Translations under genes and position numbers: made by a program
Notes under the pieces: generated by a model
What the model was told of the DNA's origin: nothing
Databases searched by the model: none
The model's input: the letters and a program-made list of their open reading frames with translations, nothing else
Origin: Ascaphus truei
Taxonomy: Eukaryota > Chordata > Amphibia > Anura > Ascaphidae
Reading direction: 5' to 3'
Assembly: GCA_036426205.1 (NCBI GenBank)
Contig: CM071568.1
Location: forward strand, 115,728,443-115,792,442
Length of the DNA: 64,000 nucleotides
Part shown: piece after piece, positions 21,910 through 31,330 of the stretch
How positions within the stretch are numbered: the first letter of the stretch is position 1
Layout of the letters: each line of letters begins with the position of its first letter

Positions 21910-22197
21910 CTGAGGAAAAACAAAAGTATAAGTTTTAATGTAATGGTCAGTCAGTCCCCTAAAGAAGTTCCCACAGTCAGTCCCACCAATAATTTTCTCG
22001 GGGGCGTACTGTAGATGTGATGACACGCATATGCGTTTCAAGAAGGTTCCAATGCGCATGCACCTAGCTTTCCACCAATTGTGCAGTATCTACTGTAGAA
22101 GCTGCTCAGCCAATGATATTGCTTACAGGAGAATCGCTTGACTGTGCATTGATATTGATATTTCAAAAACAGAATAAAATACGGCAACATTACTCAC

Positions 22198-22808
22198 CAT
22201 AGACTTTGCCAATCAGCTGGCGCCGAGCCACTGCCAGTCCCGTATTCTTGATTATACACGTAGTTGACAGGTGCTAGCGGATGAGGCTGGAAATCGCTTT
22301 GGTACATGCAAGCTTGCTGGAATCTGCACACGAAATCCGGCTCAGGCTGCAGGTATCCGGGCGGTGACAGACAGCAAGGGTTGCCGGTCACCAGGTTTTC
22401 TCTGACGGTCGGACCAATATTGGATGCTGGTGCTGTCGCTGGCGCAGTTGCTGGCGCATTGCTTGCCAGCGACTGACGTTTCTTATTTGGTTTTAACATG
22501 ACCTTTCGCCTTTTTAAGTTTCGTTGATCATAGATATGGGAAAAATCCAGTGATACACACCAATACCCTCCAATAACACCGGGATCAATACGAAAAAAAC
22601 ACGGATCGATACATAACTTTTTCCTTATTGCACGCTTCCACACATGAGCATCTTGTAAAAGTTTGTAAAAGTCATAGTTTTCGATAAAATACTGATAAAT
22701 TTGACCAACTGTTGCCATCTTATCATCTGTTGCATTAATCGCGGCCCATATTAAATAAGCGTACGTTCTGTCTGGTTTTTGGAACATGGACTGCGGTGGT
22801 GCACTCAT
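22198..22808 (-). CDS. Transposon-borne forkhead (winged-helix) domain protein, first copy
   Basis: Minus-strand exon starting at MSAPPQSMF (22808); an in-frame upstream ATG exists at 22835, but the copy at 63470 supports the inner start. Residues ~10-85 form a forkhead domain: KPDRTYAYLIWAAINA (helix 1), ATVGQIYQYFIENYDFY (helix 2), WKRAIRKKLCIDPCFFRI (recognition helix 3) and a GGYWCVS strand. The canonical N-S-I-R-H-N-L of helix 3 reads R-A-I-R-K-K-L, so base-contacting Asn and His are replaced. A basic KRRKVMLKPNKKR follows, then an Ala/Pro-rich stretch (APATAPATAPAS) and a C-terminal tail. The frame ends at a strong donor (ATG|GTGAGTA, 22198/22197), or at TGA if unspliced. No disabling stop is seen. 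It likely binds DNA in the nucleus; the target is unknown. Confidence 0.8.
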
Positions 22809-22913
22809 GTCGGGACTCTCAGGACAATAAAACACAAGACACTGTGCATGTATTTTTTAATATGAAAAGCCTAAATTGATACATTATTGTAACTTCTTCA
22901 GCCCCAAGGCCAA

Positions 22914-23665
22914 TTTATAATGGACCACTGTGGTATTTTTTTAAACACCTGCAAGTCGACACATTACTGAAGCGCATGCGCGTTACAATTCATGAATATC
23001 TGCCACCTGGTGGATACGCAAAGAATTGCAACCAATTAAATCCGAACCATTATCAATAAACACATCAATAAACACATCAACCGCAGGTAACGCCGGCATG
23101 AATGCAACATGAAGGCAGTATGAATGCGGCATGAACGTGATGAAGTGGGGTAAAGTGCGTGGCATTCGCAAAATTCGGAGATGTTGGAGAATAAAAGGGG
23201 CCGCGGCTGTAAGTACAGCGTTATAAGGGGGTTGAGCTGTATATAAGATGCATAAAGTATTTTATGCATGTATATCCAATGACATAATAATATAAACATA
23301 CATTTTAATTATAAGGTATACAATCTAATATATATATATTTATATATATATGTAATTATGCTGTACTTACAGCCGCGGCCCCTTTTATTCTCCAACATTT
23401 CCGAATTTTGCGAATGCAACGCACTTTACCCCACTTCATCACGTTCATGCCGCATTCATACTGCCTTCATGTTGCATTCATGCCGGCGTCACCTGTGGTT
23501 GATGTGTTTATTGATGTGTTTATTGATAATGGTTCGGAATTAATTGGTTGCAATTCTTTGCATATCCACCAGGTGGCAGATATTCATGAATTGTAATGCG
23601 CATGCGCTTCAGTAATGTGTCGACTTGCAGGTGTTTAAAAAAATACCACAGTGGTCCATTATAAA
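22914..23665. repeat. Inverted pair of 305-bp transposon ends, head to head
   Basis: 22914-23218 and 23361-23665 are close inverted copies, each ending outward in CTGTACTTACAGCCGCGGCC and containing the same cgcatgcgc and ggtggcagatattcatgaat blocks. The left arm continues into the forkhead gene; the right arm stops at 23665. Flanks 23283-23329 and 23666-23730 are themselves inverted copies (ggtatacaatctaa). This suggests a nested or rearranged terminus, or a short non-autonomous copy beside the large element. Confidence 0.85.
22972..22982. promoter_or_regulatory. NRF1-like site (GCGCATGCGCG) upstream of the forkhead gene
   Basis: The palindromic GCGCATGCGC core matches the consensus of the vertebrate activator NRF1. 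It lies about 165 bp upstream of the forkhead start and recurs at the same relative place in the inverted arm (23597-23607) and upstream of the second forkhead copy (63279-63289). Confidence 0.5.
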
Positions 23666-24143
23666 TTAGATTGTATACCTTAGATTGTATACCTTATAAT
23701 TTAAATGTATGTTTATGTTATTATGTAAAATACTTTTGTCCTTTAAAAGAGTGACAAGGAACATTATTCGCTCTAAACTAACGAGCTAAGTGATTCTCCC
23801 TGTGTAAAGCTATTACTGATTTGCACTGGCAAATAACCTGGGAGTTAAACTGTTCCTATTGGTTATAAAAACATTTAAAGACTCACGTGCAGCCACTCGG
23901 CGTGACCTCCTGACAAAGCACGCTGTGCAAAAGATCACAAGAGGCTGCAGCGTGAGCATTCCTTGGGGGAGGGAGCCGCCGGTAGTAAGAGGGATTCTTC
24001 AACTTGGTGGAACATTACAGGTCTGGACCTGCACCATCTTTTTTCACCCGGCTGCCTTCCATACTCCTCCGGTGTCACTCCCCACCCAGAACAGTTGTAA
24101 TTTTTTGTTTATGTATTGTTCTTTTTATTAATATACTGTGTTA
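23666..24143. other. No gene seen
   Basis: Starts with a duplicated agattgtatacctt segment (inverted relative to 23283-23329), followed by ordinary mixed sequence. No domain-bearing ORF. Confidence 0.45.
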
Positions 24144-24151
24144 GTATAGCC

Positions 24152-24402
24152 CAGGGGTGCGCAAACTTCTTGAGCTGTGAACCCCTGCCCGGGAGCTGCA
24201 GCATTCGTGCCCCCCCTCTCCAAAGACTCAGCATCAAATGACGTCACGGGCCGAAGACCCAGCAGAGAACAGGTAAGTGAGTTACAGAGGCCTCACGCCA
24301 CCCCTGGCATTTAATTTAAATGCCGTGCGGAAGAGCACAGGGCCTCTGTTACCGCCGCGCCCCCTCAAGAAATTCTCGTGCCCCCCAGTTTGCGCACCGC
24401 TG
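24152..24402. mobile_element. hAT-type MITE
   Basis: A 251-bp element with inverted ends CAGGGGTGCGCAAAC and GTTTGCGCACCGCTG, flanked by the 8-bp duplications GTATAGCC (24144-24151) and GTATAGAC (24403-24410; one mismatch). The 8-bp duplication and CAG...CTG ends with an AGGGGTGCGCAAAC-type terminus fit non-autonomous hAT elements. No coding capacity. Confidence 0.85.
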
Positions 24403-24689
24403 GTATAGACCACTGGGGGTATTTTAATCATTAAAACCTATTGCCTCTCAGTGCGCCTCCTGCTTTTCTTTTTATTTCTTGTGAGCTCCCTATTTGGGAG
24501 CTCACATTTTTACAGGAGACTGTGGAGTTCCCCTGAGCAGGCGGCAGTATGAGTCTTTGGCAATAATCACCTACCACTTGGTTTGGGACAGGACAGCGTG
24601 GAATACCATCATCTGTGGCCTTGTAACCTTCAGCTGTGCCTCCAAAGAAAAGTATTTGAACAGTGAATCCTGCCTGTGCTCCCTATGGA

Positions 24690-25065
24690 TTTGAAACATG
24701 AATTTTAAATACAAAGACTTTTCAGAAGCTTCAGGCAACTGAAAAAAGTATGGGGAGATGTACAGTATGCTTGGTATTACCCAAAGAGACAGGATGGGTT
24801 CGAATCCAAACATAATTCAGTAATCCTCACAAGGGGGAAGGAATTCAAATGTCAGTGGGATGGACATATCGCAATAAGAAATGACCATCGTTGGACAGGC
24901 ATGAGACTCGACTGGATTAAAAAAAACAAAATGATGACAAAAAGTAATATGGGAGGATGAAATAATTTTTGGGGCAACATGGAGAAGAGAGCAGTACCTA
25001 GAAGATTATTGGGAACGCCTTCATCCAACAGTGGACAGATATTGAGACAGAGAGAGAGAGAAGTC
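24690..25065 (+). pseudogene. RTE-like LINE remnant, RT C-terminal part
   Basis: Plus-strand frames broken by small indels still show an M-x-G-I-T-Q-R-D-R-x-G-like segment, then WDGHIAIRNDHRWTG, LDWIKK and WEDEI, ending at IGNAFIQQWTD near 25045. This is the conserved C-terminal tail of RTE-type RT proteins. A better-preserved relative lies at 38090-39060. Confidence 0.5.
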
Positions 25066-25375
25066 GAAAGTTAGTTAATTTGGATATGCAAAATGTATAA
25101 ATGTATTTAAATTATTAACATTTGCATATTTCTCAGGTGTGTTCCTTTTTGTTAACAAGTGTCTCTCCACATGCTGTATAAATGTCTGGGGTGGTAGAAA
25201 ACAGCCTCTCTCATTATTATTTTTTACATTTATATAAAAAATATTATATTTTAAAACTTTATTCATTTTACCTGTTGATGGACTAATGAAGCAAAAATGT
25301 AACTACAGTAATATATAATACAACAGCCATTTGTATTCAATTTTGGTTTATATGGGTTACTAATGTACTGTATAA

Positions 25376-25700
25376 GAGCTTTTTTTGTGACGGTATAGCG
25401 TTTTCTCTTACCTTCTCCTCCTGCTCCTCATCTCTGGTGGTATCTTCTTATAATGGCATTGTGACGTCACATGGTGCCATGTTGTCATGACAACATGACG
25501 CCGTGATGCCGTGCGACATTTTGTTGTCATGGAAACATGGAATCACAGCACCATGACAACATGGCATGATGTCGTGACATTGCATGACACCACGATGTTG
25601 CATGATGGCGCAACATCATGGCCACACGACAGAGATGAGGAGCAGGAGAATGTAAGAGGTCGGCTACCGGTACCGTTTCTATTACAAAAAAAGCACTAGT
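25376..25700. mobile_element. MITE with ~90-bp inverted arms and repeated internal ATGACAACATG blocks
   Basis: The left arm (gctttttttgtgacggtata...ctcctgctcctcatctct) matches the right arm inverted (agtgctttttttgtaatag...ctcctgctcctcatctct). The inner part repeats tgtcatgacaacatg and related words many times with alternating orientation (25470-25625). No protein. Confidence 0.7.
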
Positions 25701-28035
25701 TACTATGTTATCTATTTCAGTGCTACTTACTTTAGAACTGTTCATCTCTATGTCTGATTTAAGCCAACTTTGAAAACAGGTATTTTCAATCTAATGTCCA
25801 TCTTTCAGGACAACAGTAACAGGATAGATAAAGTGAGTGTGTATGATGATCCCTGACATCTGATTGCTGGAACCCACGAGCTGTATCTTGTAAATAATTC
25901 ACACCAGCAGAGACAATCTGCATATAAGGATGGAACCTCATTAATAACTCATAGGACACTGGCTAATTACAGCTTTCCAATATTTTCAGCTTATAATGTA
26001 AAAGATAATAGAGGATTGAAAAAATGTTCTATTGTTTTTGTGGTCTCTGTAGATGGTAAATAAAATTATTAGTGTGAGATTTTTGCAATCCTTTTTGAAA
26101 CATTTATTAATGCTGGTTGTACAGTATATTGTTTCTTACTTGAAAAGAGATTGATAGCCATTTACTAAGCCATAAGACATCTTCAGATGCTGAAAGATTG
26201 GTCAAATACTTTTGGGCTCTGGAAGTTTACTTATGACATACTTTAGCACCTCCTAGTAAATATGGCTCTTTGGTACTTCAGGTCCCTTCCTCACAACAAA
26301 GCGTGCATCTCAGAAATATTCCTTATATTTTAGAATAGATATTCAGTGCAGTCAAATGACTATATTTGTTTATAATATATATTAAGCATACCACTGCTCA
26401 GATACAATATTTCATAAAAAGCATCAGTGTAAATCTACTATAAAATATGATCAAATTAGAGCACAATACACATTTATAAACACAACACAGAAATAACATG
26501 ATTACTACTCAATTACTCTATCATATGGATGCAAACATACCTCTGAATAATACATTTTTATAAATGATGCTTAAGGCAAGAACTCTGTTTCTTCTGATTT
26601 CAGAGAAGTAGGCATACTACTTTTAATACATATATGCAGTTAATGCAATTAGAGATATTTTCTTTTCTGATTTTGTCACAGACTTGACACCACATTAGAA
26701 TTGGTCCATTCATTTGATTATTTGTTGATAAGAACACAGTTAAGTACCTTCAAAGCTCATTGAGGTAGAGAAATAGAGCAATAGAACAAAGCATTGAGAA
26801 ATCAGATACAAAACCAAACCAAAACTACACATCTCTAAAATATATAATCAAAGTATTTTTTAAAGAATGTGTAACCTGATAGGGTGTCACATGTAGGAGA
26901 ATTCTCGGGTGAATTTGATGGATGGAGAATATTGGTAATTAACCCAGGACAGAATAGTTATAAAGAACTATAGGTGTTATTTGATGTGTCACAGCAAAAA
27001 ACGATGTTTTAAAGGAAAATATTAGGAAGCAAAGATATGTGTGCCTTTAGTAATTGGATGAACAGAAGTAGTCTATAGTAGCTTCTCAAAGGTGCAAACT
27101 GTTCGCACCAGTTAATGAAGATAGAAAAATTAGCAGTTTCTCCACAAAGAAAAATTGGAGAAAGAAAGGGCCAATTTGCAGGGTCATATGACCCTGGTGT
27201 ACAGGTCAAGCATTTCATGGTTTGGCAAATTTCTTTAAATATTTTTTTAATTTTGTGAGGTGAAATAAGACAGAGATGCACATTTTTAATAGCATATGTT
27301 GCAGGAAATACAAACAAAACGAAAGGGAAGAGAGAAAATGAGAAAGAAAAAATGAAGTAACGCCTGATTTAATGAGCCCTCAGGAACGCAGAAGGGTTAG
27401 TAGTGCAAAAATAGGAAAAAAGGATACATTTCAACTTTCATTAAAAATTCACGGGGTACATCTGTTTTTATATCTACCTCGGCTCATTACAACTAGCTTA
27501 GTTGTACAAGGTTAAAAAATACAACCTGTAGAATCTATTTTTCTCTCCTGCTTTTGTGTATAAATCCCATGAAAGGTAACATGAAAATTGGTATAAAGCT
27601 GCATTTTCCCCAGAAAGTCTGTACAGATGTGTCCAGATTCACTGTTTCCGGTGCCGCATTCAAACATGACTGTCTGACCGCACTGCAGCCGCGTGCGATC
27701 ACGGCTCCTGAAAATAGTAAACTACCCGGGAGGATTAACTCTACGGGAGTGAAAGCTTTAATCCTCCTGGCCCATCAGCTGGCAGAGGAACAGTCTGGAC
27801 GAGCTGTGCAGAGAGGCCAGAAAAGTAGTCCCTCTCTGTGCATCCCCGAGAAGCTCCCTGAGGCAGTCAGCAGTAAGTCCGGTCTGTCCACCCCCTTTAT
27901 GATGTATATGTCCGAATATGGTTGTTGCACATCACGAGGGGGAATACTATACGTCCATATTCAGTCATCTATGTTATCAAAAAGGTTGGACAGGACATTT
28001 AATTGGCTATTCGTGCTTTTGTCCATTTGTGTGTG
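25701..28035. other. No gene seen (2.3 kb)
   Basis: AT-rich, apparently unique sequence. The 160-codon frame at 27554-28036 has no recognisable domain, and its end runs into the antisense CR1 copy. I regard it as chance. Confidence 0.45.
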
Positions 28036-29035
28036 ATCCAGAGGAAGACAAAGACAAACCCCAAGTTAAATATCGTCAACCAGATTACTCCTAGATCAAC
28101 ATCCATCCCAAGTTTACTTATTTGGTATATCCCTGTATACCTTTCCTTTCTAAAAAGATGTCCAACCTTTTATGAAGATATATGTTGTATCGGCCATCAT
28201 TGTCTCCATGGGTAATGAATTCCACATGTTAACTTCCCTTAATCTTAAGAACCCTTTCCTTTGTTCGACTAAAATCTCCTTTCCTCCAACCTTAAGGGAT
28301 GACCCTGTGTCGTTTTTACTGCCCTTGGGATGAATAGTTCTTTTGAAAGCTCCTTGTATTGTTCCCGAATATATTTGTAGAAAAATAAAGATGCCTGGTG
28401 CACACAAGAGCAAAAAAGTCCAACACTTAGCTTTGTGTGGGGTGCAAGCAGAAGGACTAGGATCACCAACCAGTTCTGGAGAGTATCTATGGAGAAAGGA
28501 ATCCACAGCACTCGCTTAAGGAAAATCATTAAAAAAGTAATTTATTTATACAGTACGTACCATCTAGCAAGACACATAGAAAAAATTGGGCGACATTTCG
28601 GACCACAACGGTCCTTTGTCAAGCTCCTATATATTTGTATATAGTTATCATAACCCCTTTTAGACACTGTTTTTCTAATATAAACAAATCAAATTTAGCT
28701 TGTCTTTCTTCAGAAATCAGATTATCCATCCCCCTTATTAATTTGGTGGCTCTTCTCTGCACTTTCTCTAGTTCCATAATGTCTTTTGTAAGGAGTGGTG
28801 CCCAAATTTGAACTCCATATTGAAGATGTGGTCTTACTAATGCTTTGTAAAGGGGCATACTTATGTTTACTTCTCTTCCATCCATTGCCCTTTTAATGAA
28901 AGAAAATATCTTGTTTGCCTTTGCAGCTACTGCATTGCTAAACCTTCTTTCTACAAGTACTCCTAAATCCTTATCCATCAATGACTCATCCCCATTTAAT
29001 TTGTAAGTTACCTGTTTATTCTTGTTTCACACATG
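28036..29035 (-). pseudogene. CR1/L2-like LINE, RT C-terminal and 3' part (antisense), split by an insertion
   Basis: Minus strand. 28981-28619 encodes [41 protein letters not shown] and [18 protein letters not shown], the conserved end of CR1/L2 RTs. After an inserted block (28386-28625) the protein continues as ELSKELFIPRAVK, then WNSLPMETMM and KGWTSF near 28150. It is the same family as the plus-strand copy at 43870-45243. Confidence 0.85.
28386..28625 (-). mobile_element. ~240-bp insertion with decayed hammerhead-like fold
   Basis: It sits inside the CR1 frame between imperfect copies of atatatttgta (about 28371 and 28627), a probable ~11-bp target duplication. On the minus strand it begins (28620 to 28587) with TTGACAA, stem GGACC-GTTGT-GGTCC, GAAA and TGTCGC. 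This has the layout of a hammerhead, with core changes C3 to U and G8 to A. The G8 change would be expected to abolish catalysis. Confidence 0.6.
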
Positions 29036-29162
29036 CATAACCTTACATTTATCTGTATTAAACCTCTGCTGCCATTTACCAGCCCAAGTTTCCAGTATTG
29101 TATTGTATGTCTTTATTTATATAGCGCCATTAATGTACATAGCGCTTCACAGTAGTAATGGC
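29036..29162. repeat. Short repeat with a tttatatagcgcc core
   Basis: The segment tctttatttatatagcgcc...tagcgcttcacagtag (29108-29156) resembles a widespread vertebrate repeat tail. No further structure was resolved. Confidence 0.35.
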
Positions 29163-29831
29163 ATATTCATAAACTCACGCAATTCTAGTAGCAGTGATTA
29201 GGCTACGAACGCCTATCACCGCTCTAGAATGGTGCTTTTATCACAAAATCCTCACGCCAGAAAAAGTTGGCGTTTAGGTGTTGGAAACCTGCAGAGAAGC
29301 GGCGAGATGGGACTTAGAAAAAAAATACATTTTTCCTGCATAGGATTGATGCAGGATCTCTGGAGCTGATATACATCAATATTAGCACCAGAGACCCCTG
29401 GCATGAACCCTATGCAATAAAAATGCATTTACAGTAAACTTCATTACCATAGCGGATAGCCTCAGGGACACCCTACCTCCTGATATACAGGCCCTGTTAT
29501 GGGGTGCCAGTATCTCCTATGCATTTAAATGTCCACGTCACAGGACCATGGGAATAAAATGCACAGGAGATACCGGCACCCCATAACAGGGCCTGTATCT
29601 CGGGAAGTAGGGAGTCCCTGAGGCTGAAACCAATGCAGTTCAGCTCAGGAGACCCCCTGCTCATCTAAACTATTATCAAAATTAAAATTTATACACATAA
29701 ATTTCGGGCGAAATTTGCACAGGGAGAGATGGCTTTCTCAGAGCAGCTCTCTCTGCAGCAGATACAATTCGCCGGGTAAGGCCTTTTCAGAGGGTTGTTC
29801 ATCAGATCACCGGCTAATCACCCGTTTAGTG

Positions 29832-29863
<32 letters not shown>

Positions 29864-30692
29864 TTATATTTACACACACATATATCACCGGCTAATTGCC
29901 CGTTTTGTGAATTTTGCTATGACAGGTAATGAAGACTTTCTGAATACCGTGATACCAACGCTCATAAAAACGGTGATTTAAATGGCCTGGTGATTTTTTT
30001 TATGAACCTTTAGTGCATGAGGCCCTAAATTGTGTAAGCTAGTAGAATCAGAGCAGGATGTAATTTCTCTCCAGAAGAACTTGGAGAGACTGTTGCAGAG
30101 AGAGCTGCTCTGAGAGAGCCATCTCTCCCTGTGCAAATCTCGCCCGAAATGCTTGTGTATACATTTAAATTTTGATAATAGTTTAGATGAGCAGGGGTCT
30201 CCTGAGCTGAACTGCATTGGTTTCAGCCTCAGGGACTTCCTACTTCCCGAGATACAGGCCCTGTTATGGGGTGCCGGTATTTCCTATGCATTTTTTCCCA
30301 TGGTCATGTGACGTGGACATTTAAATGCATAGGAGATACTGGCACCCCATAATGGGGCCTGTATATCAGGAGGTAGGGTGTCCCTGAGGCTATCCGCTAT
30401 GGTAATGAAGTTAACTGTAAATGCATTTTTATTGCATAGGGTTCATGCCAGGGGTCTCTGGTGCTAATATTAATGTATATCAGCTCCAGAGATCCGGCAT
30501 CAATCCTATGCAGGAAAACTGTATTTTTTTTCTAAGTCCCATCTCGCCGCTTCTCTGCAGGTTTCCAAACACCTAAACGCCAACTTTTTCTGGCGTGAGG
30601 ATTTTGTGATAAAATCACCATTCTAGAGCGATGATAGGCGTTCGTAGCCTAATCACTGCTACTAGAATTGCGTGAGTTTATGAACATGCCGA
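29163..30692. repeat. 1.5-kb palindrome with ~650-bp arms
   Basis: The left arm from ggcatattcataaactcacg (29160s) through ~29820 matches the right arm inverted (30025-30692, ending cgtgagtttatgaacatgcc). Matches are frequent and long, e.g. gcgtgaggattttgtgata, ccatctcgccgcttctctgc and the ctatccgctatggtaatgaa block. Each arm contains a smaller palindrome around gccctgttatggggtgcc / ggcaccccataacagggc. The centre (29826-29885) holds CA and TA repeats. No protein. It looks like a foldback or long-TIR non-autonomous element. Confidence 0.9.
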
Positions 30693-31330
30693 AAAGTGGT
30701 GATAAGTGGCTTATCACCGCTGCCTCAGTGATTTTTTTATGACCAATTTTTTTTGAGTGATTCAGGGCCTCATTCAGAGAGGGTTGATAAAAATTATCGC
30801 CAGGGCATTTAAAATGCCATTTTTTTGTGTGTTGCTATCACGGTATTCAGAAAGGCTCGATTACCTGTGATAGCAAAATTCCCAAAATGGGCGAGTTGTT
30901 GCCAGCGAGAGCATCGAGCCTCTCAAAAGGCCTAAACTGGCGATTCATTTCTGCTGCAGAGAGAGCGGCTCTGAGAGAGATGCCTCTCACAGCTGAAATG
31001 TCGGCCAAAAATTATTTATTTTAATATAAATTTCTTTCATAGTGTAGATGTGCAGGGGGTCTCCGGAGCTGAACCGCGTTGGTTTCAGGTCCAGGGACAA
31101 CCTGCTTCTGAGATACAGGCACCTTTATGGGGTGCCGGTATCTCCTATGCAAGGAAATGTCCCGGTCACGTGACGCGGGACATTTCAATGCAGAGGGATA
31201 CCGGCACCCCATAAAGGTGCCTGTATCTCGGGAAGCAGGGGGTCCCCGGACATAAAACCAACGTGGTTCAGCTCCAGAGACCCTCTGCACATCTACACTA
31301 TGAAAGAAATGTATATTAATAAATATTTTA
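30693..31330. repeat. Second related palindrome with ~140-bp arms
   Basis: The core at 31021-31325 folds on itself: atttctttcatagtgtagat pairs with atctacactatgaaagaaat, and caggcacctttatggggtgc with gcaccccataaaggtgcctg. The sequence between 30693 and 31010 shares the gagagcggctctgagagaga-type segment with the centre of the larger palindrome, so both are likely members of one family, possibly nested. Confidence 0.85.

Larger units (their letters stand above)
19946..22130. repeat. 1,092-bp tandem duplication, two apparently identical copies
   Basis: The block starting aaaggagatgttgcg at 19946 repeats from 21038 with an exact offset of 1,092 bp through ...caatgatattgcttacagg (end of copy 1 at 21037, copy 2 at 22129). 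Every stretch I compared is identical, including homopolymer lengths. It holds an AATAAA-rich 3' region, a palindrome and the short candidate exon at 20713-20817 / 21805-21909. Either a very recent duplication or an assembly artefact. Confidence 0.92.
16316..23218 (-). mobile_element. Large Tc1/mariner-type DNA transposon carrying BEN-like and forkhead genes
   Basis: Between about 16.3 and 23.2 kb lie a spliced Tc1/mariner transposase (minus), a divergent BEN-like gene (plus), duplicated 3' sequence and a forkhead-domain gene (minus). The right terminus is placed at 23218, because the last 305 bp (22914-23218) recur inverted at 23361-23665 starting CTGTACTTACAGCC. The subterminal block also occurs next to a TA-flanked end at 63058. 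The left terminus is undetermined, so the span given is a minimum. That the three genes belong to one element is inferred from clustering and from the second forkhead copy being tied to the same terminal sequence. Confidence 0.65.

Noticed and set aside
20713..22059. Identical 84-codon ORFs as two genes
   Set aside because: They are the same sequence duplicated by the 1,092-bp repeat, and most of each ORF lies upstream of a splice acceptor; only a short candidate exon is listed.
22194..22835. Forkhead ORF as an exon of a host FOX gene
   Set aside because: A second diverged copy with the same flanking terminal sequence exists at 63058-64000, and the recognition helix is far from cellular FOX proteins; transposon cargo explains this better.
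27554..28036. 160-codon ORF
   Set aside because: No recognisable domain, no codon-pattern support, and its end overlaps antisense CR1.
29100..29160. tRNA-derived SINE or tRNA gene
   Set aside because: No A/B box arrangement or cloverleaf could be recognised.
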